Source: Flavobacteriales bacterium (lineage in GTDB: Bacteria > Bacteroidota > Bacteroidia > Flavobacteriales > Weeksellaceae). Taken from it: 64,000 nt of DNA. The notes beneath the pieces are model-generated. The model was not told the DNA's origin, searched no databases, and was given only the letters and a program-made list of their open reading frames with translations. This document shows positions 61,878 through 64,000 of the stretch, piece by piece. The position numbers and the translations under genes were made by a program. The stretch spans positions 620,001 to 684,000 of the forward strand of contig JACJZS010000002.1 in the NCBI GenBank assembly GCA_020635515.1. Direction: 5' to 3'. Each line of letters begins with the position of its first letter. Position 1 is the stretch's first letter.

Positions 61878-62996
61878 ATGAAAAATATACTCCTGTTTCT
61901 TTCCTCACTTCTTCTAATTATTTCTTGTAAAAATGAACCTAATAAAGATAAAAATCAATTCCAACTTAGCGGAACTTTAGAGAATATACCTAACGCTAAA
62001 ATGGTTTACCTCGTTGAGTTCGATAATGATAATTATAATTTAACTACTCTTGATTCTGCAGAAATAAAAGACAATAAATTCAAATTCTTAGGAACCAAAG
62101 TAGAACCCGAAACTGCTATTTTCAGAATTGATTCTATTGGTTTATTTAAAACCATCTTAGAAAAAGGAAAAATTTCATTAAATGTAAAAAGAGAAGATTC
62201 AAATAATTCATTAGTCGCTAAAGCTTTTGGCACTCCCACTATTGATGAAATAAATGCATTTACAGATGAAATCAAACCAATCATAGACTCAGCTCAAAAA
62301 TTATACTTACAGTTTAAAACAAATCCTAACCCTAAAGAAAGAGAGCAAATCCAAACTAAAATTGACTCTATAAATACCCAAATCACTGATTTTACAAATA
62401 ACTATATTAAACAAAACACGAATAGTTTTTGGTCTTTGATGTTGCTGAAAGAGCGTTTTGCTTACAACGAATCAGTTGATGAAGTTAATTCTCTTTTTAA
62501 CTCACTAGATGAAAAATTAAAAAAATCAAATTTAGGATTAGAAATACAAAAAGAAATAGACACAAAAAAGCAAACTTCTGTAAACGCAACCGCTCCTGAA
62601 TTCTCAGCTCAAAATAGTAACGGAGAATTAGAATCCTTACACAACTCATTAGGAGAAAAAGTAACCATTCTCGACTTTTGGGCATCTTGGTGTGGTCCTT
62701 GTAGAATGGAAAATAAAAACTTAGTCGCAATCTTTAAAAAATACAAAGATAAAGGTTTAAACATCGTTTCTGTTTCTCTAGACCAAGATACCGAAAAATG
62801 GAAAAATGCTATTTTACAAGACAAACTAACGTGGACCAATTTATCTATATCAAATCCACAAAGTGAAGTCATAAAAAAATATCAAATTAATGCCATTCCT
62901 CTTACAATTATTTTAGATAAAAACGGAACTATCACAAGTAAAAATTTACGAGGCGAAGAACTCGAAAAAAAAGTAGCTGAAATGATTGCTGATTAA
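61878..62996 (+). CDS. TlpA-like thiol-disulfide lipoprotein with DUF4369 domain
   Basis: 372 residues. Lipoprotein signal (MKNILLFLSSLLLIISCKNEP, Cys17). Residues about 25-120 resemble the DUF4369 domain (FQLSGTLENIPNAKMVYLVE), a helical middle region follows, and residues about 235-372 form a thioredoxin fold with the active site WCGPC in DFWASWCGPCRMEN and the cis-Pro in NAIPLTIIL. Acts in periplasmic disulfide reduction, as for cytochrome maturation or oxidised-protein repair; the partner is unknown. Co-transcription with the potassium genes is by proximity only. Confidence 0.9.
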   Translation: MKNILLFLSSLLLIISCKNEPNKDKNQFQLSGTLENIPNAKMVYLVEFDNDNYNLTTLDSAEIKDNKFKFLGTKVEPETAIFRIDSIGLFKTILEKGKISLNVKREDSNNSLVAKAFGTPTIDEINAFTDEIKPIIDSAQKLYLQFKTNPNPKEREQIQTKIDSINTQITDFTNNYIKQNTNSFWSLMLLKERFAYNESVDEVNSLFNSLDEKLKKSNLGLEIQKEIDTKKQTSVNATAPEFSAQNSNGELESLHNSLGEKVTILDFWASWCGPCRMENKNLVAIFKKYKDKGLNIVSVSLDQDTEKWKNAILQDKLTWTNLSISNPQSEVIKKYQINAIPLTIILDKNGTITSKNLRGEELEKKVAEMIAD

Positions 62997-63070
62997 CGTC
63001 ATTTATATATAGATTTTTAGATTATAAGACAATAAATTAGTAACTTCGCTTAAATTTATAGATTTTTAAT

Positions 63071-63817
63071 ATGAAAATATTAGTTGCTATCAGTTGCGTT
63101 CCAGACACAACTTCAAAAATAAACTTTACGCCCGATTCTAAATCTCTAGATAAAAATGGAATCCAATTTGTAATTAACCCTTACGATGAATTTTGCCTTA
63201 CCAAAGCTATTCAACTCCAAGAACAAAAACAAACAAATGTTACCGTTGTTACTGTTGGAGATTCATCTACAGAACCAGTAATTAGAAAAGCTCTTGCTAT
63301 TGGAGCAGACGAAGCAATTCGTGTGAATTCAGATGCAAGTGATAGTTTCTCTGTTGCTCAAGAAATTGCAGAAATTGCAAAACAAGGAAATTTTGACTTA
63401 TTATTTTTTGGGAAAGAATCGATTGATTACAACGGAGGAATTGTTCCGTCACTTGTAGCAGGAATGCTCGAACTTCCTTTTATAAATGCTTGTATCGGAT
63501 TAGATGTGAATGATTCTAATGCAAAAATAACTCGTGAAATAGACGGAGGAAAAGAACTAGTTTCTGCAAACTTACCTCTTGCTATCGCAGGACAAAAAGG
63601 AATTGTAGAAGAATCTGAACTCAAAATCCCTAATATGAGAGGTATTATGCTAGCTCGCAAAAAAAACCTTAATGTAGTGGAATCCAAATTCAATTCAAAC
63701 ACAATAGAAGTTATTGATTTTGAAAAACCTCTTGCTAGAAAAGAAGTTCAATTGATTGATAAAGACAATGTAGAAGAACTTGTTCGCATTCTAAAAGAAG
63801 ACGTGAAAGTAATCTAA
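63071..63817 (+). CDS. etfB: Electron transfer flavoprotein beta subunit
   Basis: 248 residues. MKILVAISCVPDTTSKINF at the start, NPYDEFCLTKAIQL, VTVVTVGDSSTEPVIRKALAIGADEAIRV, FFGKESIDYNGGIVPSLVAGML and the C-terminal IPNMRGIMLARKKNLNVVE are the EtfB landmarks, including the AMP-site region. With EtfA it carries electrons from acyl-CoA dehydrogenases to the quinone pool. etfA begins 23 bp downstream. Confidence 0.94.
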   Translation: MKILVAISCVPDTTSKINFTPDSKSLDKNGIQFVINPYDEFCLTKAIQLQEQKQTNVTVVTVGDSSTEPVIRKALAIGADEAIRVNSDASDSFSVAQEIAEIAKQGNFDLLFFGKESIDYNGGIVPSLVAGMLELPFINACIGLDVNDSNAKITREIDGGKELVSANLPLAIAGQKGIVEESELKIPNMRGIMLARKKNLNVVESKFNSNTIEVIDFEKPLARKEVQLIDKDNVEELVRILKEDVKVI

Positions 63818-63840
63818 TTTTTAACTTAAAAACAAATCTT

Positions 63841-64000
63841 ATGATTTATATATATGCCGAAACTTCTAATGGAAACTATAAAAAATCAGCATTTGAAGTT
63901 ATCTCTTTCGGAAAGAATATTGCAGACCAACTAGGAGAAGAAATTACTGTACTTACTGTAAATCCTACAGATAGTGCTGACGAACTTTACAAATATGGAG
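63841..64000 (+). CDS. etfA: Electron transfer flavoprotein alpha subunit, 3' partial
   Basis: Starts ATG at 63841 and runs off the window end after 53 codons: MIYIYAETSNGNYKKSAFEV, then ISFGKNIADQLGEEITVLTV, the N-terminal domain of EtfA. Its FAD-binding C-terminal domain is outside the window. Identity rests on this segment and the position after etfB. Confidence 0.9.
   Translation, partial: MIYIYAETSNGNYKKSAFEVISFGKNIADQLGEEITVLTVNPTDSADELYKYG

Noticed and set aside
1..64000. CRISPR arrays, prophage or conjugative modules
   Set aside because: No regularly spaced repeats and no phage structural, relaxase or recombinase genes were seen on reading the window.

Overview
The window is AT-rich chromosomal DNA from a member of the Bacteroidota, most likely a marine-type flavobacterium (Flavobacteriaceae). 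Evidence: secreted proteins end in type IX secretion (T9SS) sorting domains; several genes sit behind the Bacteroidota promoter element TAnnTTTG (one with the full TTG-N19-TACTTTTG); DAHP synthase is fused to chorismate mutase; DnaJ has the shortened zinc domain I associate with this class. The genus cannot be fixed from the sequence.

Layout. 1-2.6 kb: biotin genes bioF (5' cut by the window edge) and bioD, separated by a YoeB-type toxin-antitoxin pair and an IS30 relic. 2.7-4.8 kb: a rhomboid protease gene whose 3' end is repeated downstream around two further toxin-antitoxin modules (VapBC, then RelE/ParE). 4.9-8.3 kb: an outer-membrane protein, thiamine pyrophosphokinase, a frameshifted cobalamin adenosyltransferase, a pseudouridine synthase and a short-chain dehydrogenase. 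8.4-14.9 kb: a secreted alpha-amylase with a sugar-binding partner, galE, a DtxR-type regulator and a lipoprotein. 15.0-16.4 kb: tRNA-Pro with a 1.2-kb islet bounded by a 42-bp copy of the tRNA 3' half. 16.4-19.1 kb: a BFN/UVR protein, a nucleoside transporter and a YceI protein.

19.2-33.2 kb is a nitrate-reduction locus. A leftward run of eleven tightly spaced genes encodes a NarI-like membrane subunit, a NapA/NasC-type molybdoenzyme without signal peptide, a four-cluster ferredoxin, a Tat-type Rieske protein, a small membrane protein, molybdenum-cofactor genes (moaA, moeA, moaD, moeB, moaE) and a TauE/SafE-type transporter. The divergent run encodes two NarK-like transporters, an outer-membrane porin and an Rrf2/NsrR-like regulator. 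No nitrite reductase and no moaC are present in the window, so nitrate reduction to nitrite with nitrite export is the simplest reading. This subunit mix (cytoplasmic Cys-ligated Mo protein with NarI-like cytochrome and exported Rieske protein) is the most interesting biochemical system here.

33.2-42.5 kb: aspS, a giant outer-membrane beta-barrel protein, a Crp/Fnr regulator divergent from thioredoxin and CoA-disulfide reductase-rhodanese, a zinc-ribbon protein, and a membrane-anchored barnase with its barstar inhibitor. 42.5-45.7 kb is a zone of decay: a broken ppk2, a shattered membrane-protein gene, a frameshifted lipoprotein and a degenerate IS30 element. 45.7-64 kb returns to core genes: flippase, DAHP synthase/chorismate mutase, RsgA, PdxH, an endonuclease/phosphatase-fold protein, an inactive and an active rhomboid side by side, MutL, GrpE-DnaJ, a lipoprotein pair, HemN, the TrkH/TrkA potassium system, a TlpA-like lipoprotein, and EtfB plus the start of EtfA.
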